The notes below the pieces were generated by a model. That model was not told where the DNA came from and ran no database searches. It saw nothing but the letters and a program-made list of their open reading frames with translations. From assembly GCA_013178155.1 (NCBI GenBank), contig JABLXH010000004.1, positions 1 through 64,000 on the forward strand: DNA of 64,000 bases, written 5' to 3'. Position 1 is the first letter of the stretch, and each line of letters starts with the position of its first letter. Made by a program: the position numbers and the translations under genes. The stretch comes from Armatimonadota bacterium. Lineage in GTDB: Bacteria; Armatimonadota; Zipacnadia; Zipacnadales; UBA11051. This document shows, piece after piece, positions 8,770 through 17,324 of this stretch.

Positions 8770-9501
8770 CTACCTTGTGTCGCCCGTCTCGTCTGCATCT
8801 GGACGGGCGCGGCTCAGGTGCGTGTCCATGACCCGTTGGGCGGCACCTGCATCGCCGCGACGAAGCGCTTGCACAATCGCCACGTGCTCTTCGAGTGATG
8901 CCAGACGTGCGTCCCGCATGTCAGGCTCAGTTCTTAGCGCCTGCCGCGCTATGCCGAAATAGCGGCGCACGATCTCAGCCAGTTGGGCCAGATGACGGTT
9001 GCCGGCGGCCTGCAGCAGGGCCCGGTGAAAGGCCGTGTCGCCTTCTACGCCATCACCGCCGCCCTGCAGATCCTCACGTTGCCGCACGATGGCGGCCTCC
9101 ATGCGACGGAAGTCAGTCTCACGGGCGTTCGCCGCAATCAGGGGCAGAAGCGCCAGCTCCAGATAGTGGCGGGCCTCAAACAGCTCCTGTAGCTCCTCCT
9201 GGGACGGCGCTACCGGCAAGGCAACGGCCTGGGCGGCAGCGGAGAGATCCAGTGTGCAGAGAGTAGTGCCCACCCTTGGCCGGCGCTCCAGAACACCCGC
9301 CATCTGCAGTGCCTTGAGGCCCTCACGCACGGCGTTGCGCGAGATGCCCAGGTCCTGCGCCAGGGCTTGCTCACCGGGGAGCTTGTCACCCGGGCGCAGG
9401 TGGTTGCGGGCGATATGCTCCCGCAGCACCTCGATGACGACGTGACTCCGCGGGGTGCGGTTGGACCTTTCATGAGTTGTGTCAGCGTGAGTCAGTGCCA
9501 T
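8770..9501 (-). CDS. GntR/FadR-family transcriptional regulator
   Basis: The 243-aa protein has an N-terminal winged helix (residues about 20-85; GDKLPGEQALAQDLGISR and the following V-R-E-G-L are the classic GntR recognition region). A C-terminal all-helical FCD ligand-binding domain follows (about 100-230; E-x-R-x-x-L-E and later D-x-x-F-H and H metal-ligand positions). Regulators of this group usually sense carboxylic or sugar acids and repress adjacent genes. The prepilin-like gene downstream and the GH127 gene upstream are both on the same strand. The AT-richer region before the gene contains a repeated CTACAAAT that may be its own operator. Confidence 0.9.
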   Translation of the reverse strand: MALTHADTTHERSNRTPRSHVVIEVLREHIARNHLRPGDKLPGEQALAQDLGISRNAVREGLKALQMAGVLERRPRVGTTLCTLDLSAAAQAVALPVAPSQEELQELFEARHYLELALLPLIAANARETDFRRMEAAIVRQREDLQGGGDGVEGDTAFHRALLQAAGNRHLAQLAEIVRRYFGIARQALRTEPDMRDARLASLEEHVAIVQALRRGDAGAAQRVMDTHLSRARPDADETGDTR

Positions 9502-9509
9502 ATATTGTT

Positions 9510-9536
9510 CTACAAATACGCTTTTGCCCTACAAAT
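9510..9536 (-). promoter_or_regulatory. Possible operator: two CTACAAAT direct repeats upstream of the FadR-type regulator
   Basis: CTACAAAT occurs at 9510-9517 and 9529-9536, about two helical turns apart, immediately upstream of the regulator start at 9501. The stretch 9501-9590 is clearly AT-richer than its surroundings and also contains TGCC-N7-GGCA at 9540-9554. Autoregulation is the simplest reading but is not shown. Confidence 0.35.
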
Positions 9537-9688
9537 CCCTGCCAATGACAGGCAATACTTTAGTAAGATTTCGTGGCAAAAATGGGAATGGGCGAGGCAA
9601 GGTGGCCAGCTACTCCCCTGCCATGGCGAAGCCCACAAAGCGTGCGGCACGGGCCGACGAACCGGGAGCGCCTGGAGACGCGCCCCGA

Positions 9689-11548
9689 CTACCCACCCAG
9701 CACCGGGAACTCGGTCACCCGCAGGTTCGTGCAGCCGTAGGGGATTAGTGTCAACTCTTCCAGGGGCTCCTCGCTTCTCACCGGGCTGACCGGTGGCGGC
9801 GCGGCGGCGTCCTGGACGATCTGCCACTCGGGGAGGCGGCGGCCATGCACTCGCGCTTCCAGCGGCGCGCCCTCCGGCGAGAAGGGATGATCGCCGACGG
9901 GCCCTGCGGCCAGCGTCACCTGCTCCTCCAGTCGCGCCTCGTCCACGGCCAGCGCGTAGTTCCAGGGCGTCGTGGGGTGCACTTCCCAGTCGGCATGGGG
10001 TAGCTCGCCGCCAACCTGACGCCATTCCTCGCCAATCCGCAGCGCGTACACGAGAGGCCCACGCGCCAGGGAGAGGCTGTTGTTGTAGCCGCGCCGGGCG
10101 CGCCAGGCCATCGGGAAGCGGAGGGTCACGGCATCTCCGGACCGCCAGACGCGGACGATGGTCAGGAACTCCCCGGCGACCGGGCTCAGGGCCTCCCCGT
10201 TGACGCTCGCTTCAGGTCCGACGGCCCACCCCGGCACCCGCAGGTGCAGCGGGAACTGCACCGCGTCCTCTCCTTCCAACGTCAGTGTGACGGTGTCGCC
10301 GAAGGGGTAGTCGGTGGCCACGGCCAGGCGCAGCGGCCGCCCCTGGATGACCGTCTGCACCGCACAGGGCGCCCAGGCCACAACCGCCAGGCCACCGTCC
10401 GGCGAGGCCATCACCAGATGCCGCACGAACTTCGGCCACCCCTGGTGCATGTCGGCGGTGCAGCAGCCGTAGTTGGGCTCCAGGCCGAAGAGGTTGGCGT
10501 CGGGGCCGTTGTTGGTGTAGACGGGCTGTTCGGCCCGGCGGCAGACCACCTGATTGGCCTGCTGGTCGTACTGGTGTGACCAGGCGTCCGGCGCGATGGT
10601 GGCAGGCAGTGCGTTGTAGGCGATCTTCTCTAGGCAGTCGCCCAGGGCCGCGTCGCCGACGATGGACAGCAGTACCTCCAGGGAGAACATGGCCTCCACC
10701 ACGGCGCACAGCTCGGTGCCCTGCGAGGGGCTGCGTCCGGCCAGGGACTCATCCCCGCTGAACATACCGTTGGCCTGGCCGTGGTACCGGTCCAGGACCG
10801 CCAGGATGTGGGCGATGGCCTGGCGGTGGGCCGGGTCCCGGGACTGTCGCCACCACACCCCCGGAGCCTTCAGCGCCATGCCGTGGTTGACGACATGGTT
10901 CTCCTGCAGCCACTGCGGCTGCTTCTCGGTATAGCGGAAGTCCAGGAAATGCCCGTGCCAGTCATACCCCTGCTCATGGCACGTGGCGGCCAGATCCAGC
11001 AGCCAGGCCTCGCCCGTGCGCTCGTGGAGCCAATGGATGGTGAGCACCAGGTCCTGCCAGCGCGTGCGGTTCCAGTCAAAGAGCGGACGCTCGGCAAGAC
11101 GCTCCTGGATGCGCCGCATGACTCGCAGCAGGGCGGGGACGATGCGCTCGTCGCCCGTGGCCTCCTCGTACTGCGTCAGGGCCTTGCCGGCAATGGCGAT
11201 GGGCCAGGGGTCGTAGGGCTGGTAGCCCCCGCTTTGCACCGGACCCAGCCACCCGTCGGGCTGCTGGCGCTCCAGGATGCTATCCACCCAGAAACGGACC
11301 TTGCCCAACAGTCGCTGGTCGTCCAGGGCGAAAGCCAGCGGCACCAGACCATCGAGCCAGTAGGGCGCCCGCTCCCAGCCCTCGGCGTCGCCGCCGATCC
11401 AGCCGCTGTCGCGGATGTCCGGCCAGAACTCGTCCAGGTGGCCGGTCAGGCCGTCGGCCTGACGGCGGAGCTGGTGCCAAAGCCACCCGCGGGGCCTGAC
11501 TGCGCCGGGTGGCAGGGGTTCGAAGGCAGGAGGGGCCAGGGCGGGCAT
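9689..11548 (-). CDS. GH127-family beta-L-arabinofuranosidase-like protein (DUF1680)
   Basis: The 619-aa (alpha/alpha)6-barrel enzyme belongs to the GH127/DUF1680 group. The zinc-cysteine catalytic site is intact: T-E-L-C (Glu279, Cys281) and N-Y-G-C-C-T (Cys362, Cys363). These match the Glu-x-Cys and Cys-Cys ligands of characterised beta-L-arabinofuranosidases, in which one Cys is the nucleophile. Conserved WIGGDAEG and the D-G-W-L-G-P region also fit. The start is placed at the ATG whose Shine-Dalgarno GGAG is 8 bases away (11548); the ATG two codons earlier would leave only 2 bases. No signal peptide is visible, so it should act in the cytoplasm on imported arabinosides. The gene is divergent from the beta-helix protein. 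Confidence 0.88.
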   Translation of the reverse strand: MPALAPPAFEPLPPGAVRPRGWLWHQLRRQADGLTGHLDEFWPDIRDSGWIGGDAEGWERAPYWLDGLVPLAFALDDQRLLGKVRFWVDSILERQQPDGWLGPVQSGGYQPYDPWPIAIAGKALTQYEEATGDERIVPALLRVMRRIQERLAERPLFDWNRTRWQDLVLTIHWLHERTGEAWLLDLAATCHEQGYDWHGHFLDFRYTEKQPQWLQENHVVNHGMALKAPGVWWRQSRDPAHRQAIAHILAVLDRYHGQANGMFSGDESLAGRSPSQGTELCAVVEAMFSLEVLLSIVGDAALGDCLEKIAYNALPATIAPDAWSHQYDQQANQVVCRRAEQPVYTNNGPDANLFGLEPNYGCCTADMHQGWPKFVRHLVMASPDGGLAVVAWAPCAVQTVIQGRPLRLAVATDYPFGDTVTLTLEGEDAVQFPLHLRVPGWAVGPEASVNGEALSPVAGEFLTIVRVWRSGDAVTLRFPMAWRARRGYNNSLSLARGPLVYALRIGEEWRQVGGELPHADWEVHPTTPWNYALAVDEARLEEQVTLAAGPVGDHPFSPEGAPLEARVHGRRLPEWQIVQDAAAPPPVSPVRSEEPLEELTLIPYGCTNLRVTEFPVLGG

Positions 11549-11648
11549 GAGCATCGCTCCGTTCACATGGATTGCGGCCGAGCTCTGTTCGCCAGCCTGG
11601 CAGGGGCTTCCTCGCATTGAAGCGAATATGCTGGCCGAGGTGATGTCC

Positions 11649-14600
11649 GTGCGGATCGCGATGATTGCCGGATGGATGGTGTTTGCACTCGCTCACGCCC
11701 TGGCCCAGGGCCCTGTCTTCGATGACTGGGTCCGCTGGCGCGATGCCCTCACCCAGCATCCCGATGTGCTGCGCTACTACACTTTCGAGGACGCCGAGAC
11801 GGCGCAGACCCCCATCGTCAGCCGGGTCGGCGAGCCCGAACCCTTCGCCTACGGTGTCATCGGCGAGGCGACCGAGGAGGAGCGCAACCTGGTCACGGTC
11901 CACGGCCGTTTCTCGGAAAAGAAGGCTGTGCGGCTGGATCGTGGCATTCTCTCAGCGCCGCAGTTCCCCGTGAGCCGCAGCGGGTTCAGTGTCGAGGCCT
12001 GGGTGCGTACTCACGGCCAAGGCGCATTGCAGGGCGATCGGCCCGAGCAGAGCGCCACGTTGCTTTCGCAGGGCAACGGCTACTGGGACGGCTGGCGCAT
12101 CACGCTTTCGTACCCCACGGGGACCTATGGCTTCGAGCTCGGCAAGCAGCCCGGGTCCTTTGGCATTCGTGCGACCACGCCGGCCCCGGATGGCGTATGG
12201 CACCACCTGGTGGCGACCTGGGACGGCCAGATGGCGTGTCTCTATGTGGATGGCGCCAAGGTTGCCTCGGGAACCTATGCTGGCGAATACACCTCACCCG
12301 CGCCCAATGCCGTCTTCCGCCTGGGCTATGCCAACGCCGGTTGGGGGGCAGCCATTGCCGACTACGACGAGGTGGTCATCTACCGACGCGCGCTGAACCC
12401 CCTGGAGGTGCTGCAACATACACTGTACTACGCCCCGCTGAGTGCCGCTCACGCCGAGGCGCTGAGCGAGGCGGACGAGGCGGCCACCGGGGGGCAAGCC
12501 GACAGGGCCGCCAGAGCCTATGATCACCTCCTGGCGACGCCGGGCCTGCACCCACACTGGGCGGCTGTGGTGCGCCTGCGCATGGCCAACATCGCCCTGG
12601 CGAGTCGCAACTACGCGGGAGCCATCGCCCAGTACACGGCGGTGCTGCAGACCCCCGACTTGCCCGAGGGTCTTAGCGCGGTGGCCCTGGGGCCTGTGAT
12701 CCAGTTGGCCCTGCAGTCGGGCGAGCTGCCGCCCAGCATGTTTGAGCTGGTGACCGCCCACGCTGGGCCACTGCCGGCGGCGCAGCGGATGCAGCTACAA
12801 CTCAACCTGGCCCGCAGCTACATCCGCGCGGGCAAGCCTGCCGAGGCACAGCGTATCTACGAGGGGGTTCTCGCCATGGCGGAGTTGAATGACCGGGACA
12901 GGCTGGAGGTGCTGCTGCAGGCCGGGCACGGGCTGACAGCGGTCGGGCAGTACGACGCTGCGCGAGCCCAGTACCGCCGCATCGTGGACGCCACCGAGGC
13001 CCCGGCGCCTTACCGCAGCTACGCTCTGTTGTGCATGGGCCGCACCTATACGGTGGAGAAGCAGTACTCCGTGGCCCGCAAGGCCTATGAGCGCCTCGAG
13101 GCCATGGCGGATGCACCGGGTGTGCATCTCTGGGAGGCGGCCGAAGGCAAGCGCGAGGTCGAGCGCCTGGCCAAGGGACTCCCCGCTCGCGACCCGGCGG
13201 ACTACCGCGTGCAGTTGCCGAAGTTGCGCTCGCCGGCGATGCAGCTCTTCGTCTCGCCGGGCGGTGACGACGCCAATCCGGGCACGAAAGAGAAGCCGTT
13301 TGCAACCCTCCAGCGGGCGCAGACCGCGGTCCGCGAGCTCATCGCCAGGGGGCTGCCGGAGGGTGGCGTGGTGGTGAATATCGGGCCGGGCGAGTACGCG
13401 CTGTCTGCGGGCCTGAAGTTCACGAGCCAGGACACCGGTACGGCGGTCGCACCGGTGGTCTGGCGGGCGCAGCAGAAGGGCCAGGTTGTGCTGACGGGTG
13501 GGCGAGAGGTGCCGCGGTTGCAGCCGGTCACCGACGAGGCGATCATTGCTCGACTGCCCGAGGAGGCCCGGGACCAGGTAATGGTATCCGACCTGCGCGC
13601 CGCCGGCATCACGGAGTACGGTGAACTGAAGCCCCGGGGGTTCGCCCACGGCGGCGGCAGTCCAGCCCTGGAGCTGTTCTGCAACGGCGAGCCGCTCACT
13701 CCTGCCCGTTGGCCCAACGAAGGCTTTGCGCGAGCGAAGCGCATCGTCTCCAATGACGACCGTGGTCATGTCTTCGAATACGAGGGTACGCGGCCGGAAC
13801 GCTGGCTGGAGGCTAAAGACCCCTGGGTCTTTGCGTACTGGAAGTGGCAATGGGCCGATAGCCGCGACCCGATCCTGAGCATAGACGCTGCCGCGCAGAC
13901 CATGAGGACTCCACGGCTGGGGGAATCCGCCGACGCGGCGCCGTACTTCGTCTACAACCTGCTGGAAGAGATAGACCAGCCGGGTGAGTGGTACCTGGAC
14001 CGTAAGACCGGTCTTCTGTATCTCTATCCGCCAGCGGGCGATGACCCTCCCGACCTCCGTGTGTCGCTCGTCAGTGATCCGCTGGTCAGCCTGGAGGACG
14101 TGTCATGGCTGCGGCTGGAGGGGCTGACGCTGGAGTACGGGCAGTGGCACGGTGTGTCCATCAAGGGCGGCGAGCACTGCCTGGTGGCGGGGTGCACGAT
14201 CCGCAATCTGAGCGGTGATGCGGTGGTGATTGACGGCGGCGCGAGCCACGGCATCTTCGGCTGTGACCTGTACAACCTGGGGCGGGGCGGCAGTGTCATC
14301 ACGGGGGGCGACCGCAAGACCTTGACCCCCGGCGGGCACTTCATCGCCAACTGCGACGTGCACCACTTCTCGCGCGTGGACCGTACCTACACCCCGGCGG
14401 TACTGATGAACGGCGTCGGCAACCGCGTCGCCCATAACCGCTTCCACCACACGCCCTGCCACGCCATGCGCATCGAGGGCAACGACCATATTATCGAGTT
14501 CAATGAGGTCTTCGACGTAGTGACCGAGTCCGACGACCAGGGCGGGCTGGATATGTGGGGCAATGCCGGCTATCGGGGCGTCATCCTCCGGTACAACTTC

Positions 14601-15185
14601 TGGCATGACATCGGCACACCCTACACCATCGTCCACGGCCAGGCGGGCATTCGTCTCGATGACGCCATCTGCGAGGTGCTGATCTACGGCAATGTCTTCA
14701 GCCGCTGCTCCAACAACGCCTTCGGTGCTATCCAGATCCACGGCGGCAAGGAGAACCTGGTCGTCAACAACATCTTCGCCGACTGCAAGTATGCCCTGAG
14801 CTTCTCCGGCTGGGGTCCCGAGGGGTGGCGCAACTTCCTGGCCAGTGACTTCGCCAAGACGCGGCTCTACCAGGAGGTGGATATCACCAAGCCACCTTAC
14901 AGCACCAAGTACCCGCTGCTGGCTCGCCTGGAGGAGAACGAGGGCGTCAATCACGTTTGGCGCAACGTGGTCTACAACTGCGGCGAGTTCATGACCCGCG
15001 ACCGCGGCATCCAGGACCTGATGGACAACTACGTGACCCTCCAGAACCCGGGGTTCCGCGAGGCCGGGAGTCTGGACTTCCGGCTGCAGCCGGACGCGCC
15101 GCTGCTGCGCATGCCCGGCTTCCGCCCCATCCCAGTAGACGAGATCGGACTGTACGCCCACCCCTTGCGGGCGTCAGAGCCGTAG
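11649..15185 (+). CDS. Secreted LamG / TPR / right-handed beta-helix protein
   Basis: This very large protein (about 1178 aa) has an unusual domain order. Residues 1-20 form a signal peptide ending A-L-A-Q. A LamG/concanavalin-A-like domain follows (about 70-250, with G-F-S-V-E-A-W-V-R and V-A-T-W-D-G). Next come several TPR-like helical repeats (about 265-520) and then a long parallel beta-helix (about 530-1170). The helix opens with the S-P-x-G-x-D-x-N-P-G-T-x-x-x-P-F motif common to pectate-lyase-like folds and has repeated N-x-(F/I)-H-x and V-x-N-x-I-F turns. GTG 11649 has GAGGTG 6 bases upstream; ATG 11643 abuts the same Shine-Dalgarno, and ATG 11628 is another option. It likely binds or cleaves an acidic polysaccharide; catalysis is not proven. 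Confidence 0.8.
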   Translation: MRIAMIAGWMVFALAHALAQGPVFDDWVRWRDALTQHPDVLRYYTFEDAETAQTPIVSRVGEPEPFAYGVIGEATEEERNLVTVHGRFSEKKAVRLDRGILSAPQFPVSRSGFSVEAWVRTHGQGALQGDRPEQSATLLSQGNGYWDGWRITLSYPTGTYGFELGKQPGSFGIRATTPAPDGVWHHLVATWDGQMACLYVDGAKVASGTYAGEYTSPAPNAVFRLGYANAGWGAAIADYDEVVIYRRALNPLEVLQHTLYYAPLSAAHAEALSEADEAATGGQADRAARAYDHLLATPGLHPHWAAVVRLRMANIALASRNYAGAIAQYTAVLQTPDLPEGLSAVALGPVIQLALQSGELPPSMFELVTAHAGPLPAAQRMQLQLNLARSYIRAGKPAEAQRIYEGVLAMAELNDRDRLEVLLQAGHGLTAVGQYDAARAQYRRIVDATEAPAPYRSYALLCMGRTYTVEKQYSVARKAYERLEAMADAPGVHLWEAAEGKREVERLAKGLPARDPADYRVQLPKLRSPAMQLFVSPGGDDANPGTKEKPFATLQRAQTAVRELIARGLPEGGVVVNIGPGEYALSAGLKFTSQDTGTAVAPVVWRAQQKGQVVLTGGREVPRLQPVTDEAIIARLPEEARDQVMVSDLRAAGITEYGELKPRGFAHGGGSPALELFCNGEPLTPARWPNEGFARAKRIVSNDDRGHVFEYEGTRPERWLEAKDPWVFAYWKWQWADSRDPILSIDAAAQTMRTPRLGESADAAPYFVYNLLEEIDQPGEWYLDRKTGLLYLYPPAGDDPPDLRVSLVSDPLVSLEDVSWLRLEGLTLEYGQWHGVSIKGGEHCLVAGCTIRNLSGDAVVIDGGASHGIFGCDLYNLGRGGSVITGGDRKTLTPGGHFIANCDVHHFSRVDRTYTPAVLMNGVGNRVAHNRFHHTPCHAMRIEGNDHIIEFNEVFDVVTESDDQGGLDMWGNAGYRGVILRYNFWHDIGTPYTIVHGQAGIRLDDAICEVLIYGNVFSRCSNNAFGAIQIHGGKENLVVNNIFADCKYALSFSGWGPEGWRNFLASDFAKTRLYQEVDITKPPYSTKYPLLARLEENEGVNHVWRNVVYNCGEFMTRDRGIQDLMDNYVTLQNPGFREAGSLDFRLQPDAPLLRMPGFRPIPVDEIGLYAHPLRASEP

Positions 15186-15196
15186 GCCGGGGGCCT

Positions 15197-15961
15197 CTAC
15201 TCGTACCTGAGCACCACGACGCGCACCTGCTCGCCCGGCAGCTCGTCGGCCTTGAGCGTCCACTCCACCGTCTCCGGCCGCTCCAGGCGCCACTCCGACG
15301 GGAAGGCTGGCAGGCAGTCCTCCAGGGCTGCGACAGGGAACCGGGGGATGGCTGCTGTCTTGTAGTGCATGGGCAGCACCACGCGAGCCTGCAGTTGCCG
15401 GGCCACCTGGACCGCCTCGGCGGCGTCAATGGTGTAGTAGCCCCCAACTGGGACCATCAGCGCATCCACAGGACCGATGGCGGCGACCTGCTGTTCGCTC
15501 AGGACATGCCCCAGGTCGCCGACATGGGCCACTTTGATGCCGGCCATCTCCCAGACGAAGATGGTGTCGTCGCCACGCTGTGAGCCGCCCTGCTCATCGT
15601 GCTTGGCGGCCACGCCCCGGAACGTCAGGCCTGCAGCCTCATGCTCCCCGGGCCCCCGCAGGACCGTCGGCGTGCCGCGAACGTTGTCCACCGCGTTGTG
15701 GTCATGGTGTTCGTGCGTTACCAGGACGACCTTCGGCTCCGCGGTCGGTGACGCGTACCCGAAGTCCTTGGGGAAAGGATCCACCAGGACCGTGAGGCCC
15801 TGGTTGTCAGTCAACGAGAAGCAGGCCTGTCCCCACCAGCGGAAAGTGACGGCGCCAGTTGCTTCACTCATCGCGTCCTCCTCCTGTGCTCCCGTAGCAG
15901 TGATACCCAGCAGGCAGCAAGATACGGCTATCAGCCCTGCCAGGGGCCAGTACTGTGGCAT
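15197..15961 (-). CDS. Exported metallo-beta-lactamase-fold hydrolase (UPF0173-like)
   Basis: The 254-aa protein has an N-terminal hydrophobic signal segment (residues 7-23). The mature part is a metal-dependent hydrolase fold with the HxHxDH metal motif T-H-E-H-H-D-H at residues 83-88, a later G-D-L-G-H and an H-Y-K near the C-terminus. This is the pattern of the UPF0173/UlaG-like group rather than true beta-lactamases. ATG 15961 is preferred because AAGGAG sits 8 bases upstream. It follows a lipoprotein glycosidase-like gene by 22 bases in the same direction. The substrate is unknown; export is unusual for this group, and the hydrophobic start could also be a membrane anchor. Confidence 0.8.
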   Translation of the reverse strand: MPQYWPLAGLIAVSCCLLGITATGAQEEDAMSEATGAVTFRWWGQACFSLTDNQGLTVLVDPFPKDFGYASPTAEPKVVLVTHEHHDHNAVDNVRGTPTVLRGPGEHEAAGLTFRGVAAKHDEQGGSQRGDDTIFVWEMAGIKVAHVGDLGHVLSEQQVAAIGPVDALMVPVGGYYTIDAAEAVQVARQLQARVVLPMHYKTAAIPRFPVAALEDCLPAFPSEWRLERPETVEWTLKADELPGEQVRVVVLRYE

Positions 15962-15983
15962 CCTCAGCACTCCTTTCACCCAC

Positions 15984-17324
15984 CTACGGCACGTACTCCA
16001 GCACAGTCCCCTCGCCCGGCTCGAGGGTCACAGTGACGGTGTTGTCGGCTGCGCGCGGCAAGACCTGCCTGGTGCGGAGGTCAGTGACATCGCGCGGCTT
16101 CACCAGCCAGACCCTTAGCGCCTGCGGCTGGTCGGTATCATCGTTGACCACCACTGCCACCGTGCGGTTCAGCGCGGCATTGTGCAGCGTGCTCAGTGAG
16201 CCGCGCCCCGTCAGCTCACCAAGCGCTTCGGTGCTCGGCCGGCATCCCTGCAGCAGCGGCACCAGCCCCTCCACTGCGCTATAGGTGTCCGCGATGGCCG
16301 CATAGTGTGGCGTCTCGCTGCCATCCGGGCGCACGATGCCGCCGCTACCCTCGATGACCCGCTCCTCGGTCAGGCGAAGCTCGGGCGGGAAGGCCTCCCC
16401 CTCATAGGGCTTCGCGTCCGGGCTGTCCGTCGGCGGCGGGTCCATGACAAAGAAGAAAAGCCCGCGGATGCCAGCGGCCAGGGCGGTCCAGATCTGCCAA
16501 CGTATCTCACCCGCAGTTGGCTGCCGCCAGTGGATGATCGCCCCGGGGAGGGCCCGAATGTTGCCCTCCGGTGTATAGGCCCATGGCCCCCATATCTCCG
16601 CATAGCACTGGGGCATGATCCACGGCGTCTTTCCGGACTTGAGCGCCGCCTGGGCGGTGATGCCCACATGGCGCTTGTACCAGGCCTGGGACGAAGCCGG
16701 GGTGTTGGGGCCGTTGGGGTTCCCTTCGGAGAAGAAGGGGTAGACGTCGGTGCACAGGGCCCCGAAACCCGCCTGCTCGGCGTAGGTGGGCGTATCCGGC
16801 CACATGGTGACCACCGTCGTGGGCTGCTTCGCGCCCCACTCGCGGAACTTGCGGCGGAAGGTCTCCATTTCCCCGACAATGGCGCTGCCGGGCTCATCGC
16901 ACAGCACCCAGGCCAGGATGGCCGGGGAGTCGCCGGCGGCGGCGATAGCGGCCTTGCTCTGCTCTTCGAGGTAGGTCCAGTTGTTGCGGCGCCACTCAAC
17001 GTTGTAGTGCAGTTCCCCCAGGCCGGGGAGCAATGAAATGCCCCGCGCCGCGCAGCGGTCGGCCAGCGGCCGCAAGTCCGGGATACCGATGTTCACGACC
17101 CACACGGCGTTGATGTGGTGGGCCTTCATGTCGTCCAGACAGCGCTCCACCCAGGCCCACTTCTCGACACCGTTGCGCTGGGCCATGCCCTGGACCCGTT
17201 CCCACGGCCAATACACGCCCAAAGGGAAGGCCTGATCGAGGGCGGCCTCTCCGGGCTCGACCTGTGCGACGGCACACCCGGACAGGAATGCGACAAGCGC
17301 CAGTGACAGGACGAGCTTCATCAT
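15984..17324 (-). CDS. Lipoprotein with glycosidase-like TIM barrel
   Basis: The 446-aa protein is a predicted lipoprotein: after a short hydrophobic leader it has lipobox L14-S-G-C17. The rest is a TIM barrel. Seen are N-A-V-W-V-V-N-I (early strand), I-L-A-W-V-L-C-D-E-P-G (strand with acidic pair), Y-P-F-F and a segment P-T-A-G-E-I-R-W-Q-I-W leading to G-I-R-G-L-F-F-F. The same P-T-A-x-E-(I/M)-R-W-Q motif and order occur in the protein at 56023, so the two are paralogues. I cannot assign a GH family. The start overlaps the stop of the upstream glycosidase by the ATGA arrangement, which shows translational coupling. Confidence 0.7.
   Translation of the reverse strand: MMKLVLSLALVAFLSGCAVAQVEPGEAALDQAFPLGVYWPWERVQGMAQRNGVEKWAWVERCLDDMKAHHINAVWVVNIGIPDLRPLADRCAARGISLLPGLGELHYNVEWRRNNWTYLEEQSKAAIAAAGDSPAILAWVLCDEPGSAIVGEMETFRRKFREWGAKQPTTVVTMWPDTPTYAEQAGFGALCTDVYPFFSEGNPNGPNTPASSQAWYKRHVGITAQAALKSGKTPWIMPQCYAEIWGPWAYTPEGNIRALPGAIIHWRQPTAGEIRWQIWTALAAGIRGLFFFVMDPPPTDSPDAKPYEGEAFPPELRLTEERVIEGSGGIVRPDGSETPHYAAIADTYSAVEGLVPLLQGCRPSTEALGELTGRGSLSTLHNAALNRTVAVVVNDDTDQPQALRVWLVKPRDVTDLRTRQVLPRAADNTVTVTLEPGEGTVLEYVP

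Noticed and set aside
15184-15196. AGGCC-GGG-GGCCT hairpin between convergent genes
   Set aside because: The stem is only 5 bp and overlaps the stop codon; too weak to call a terminator.
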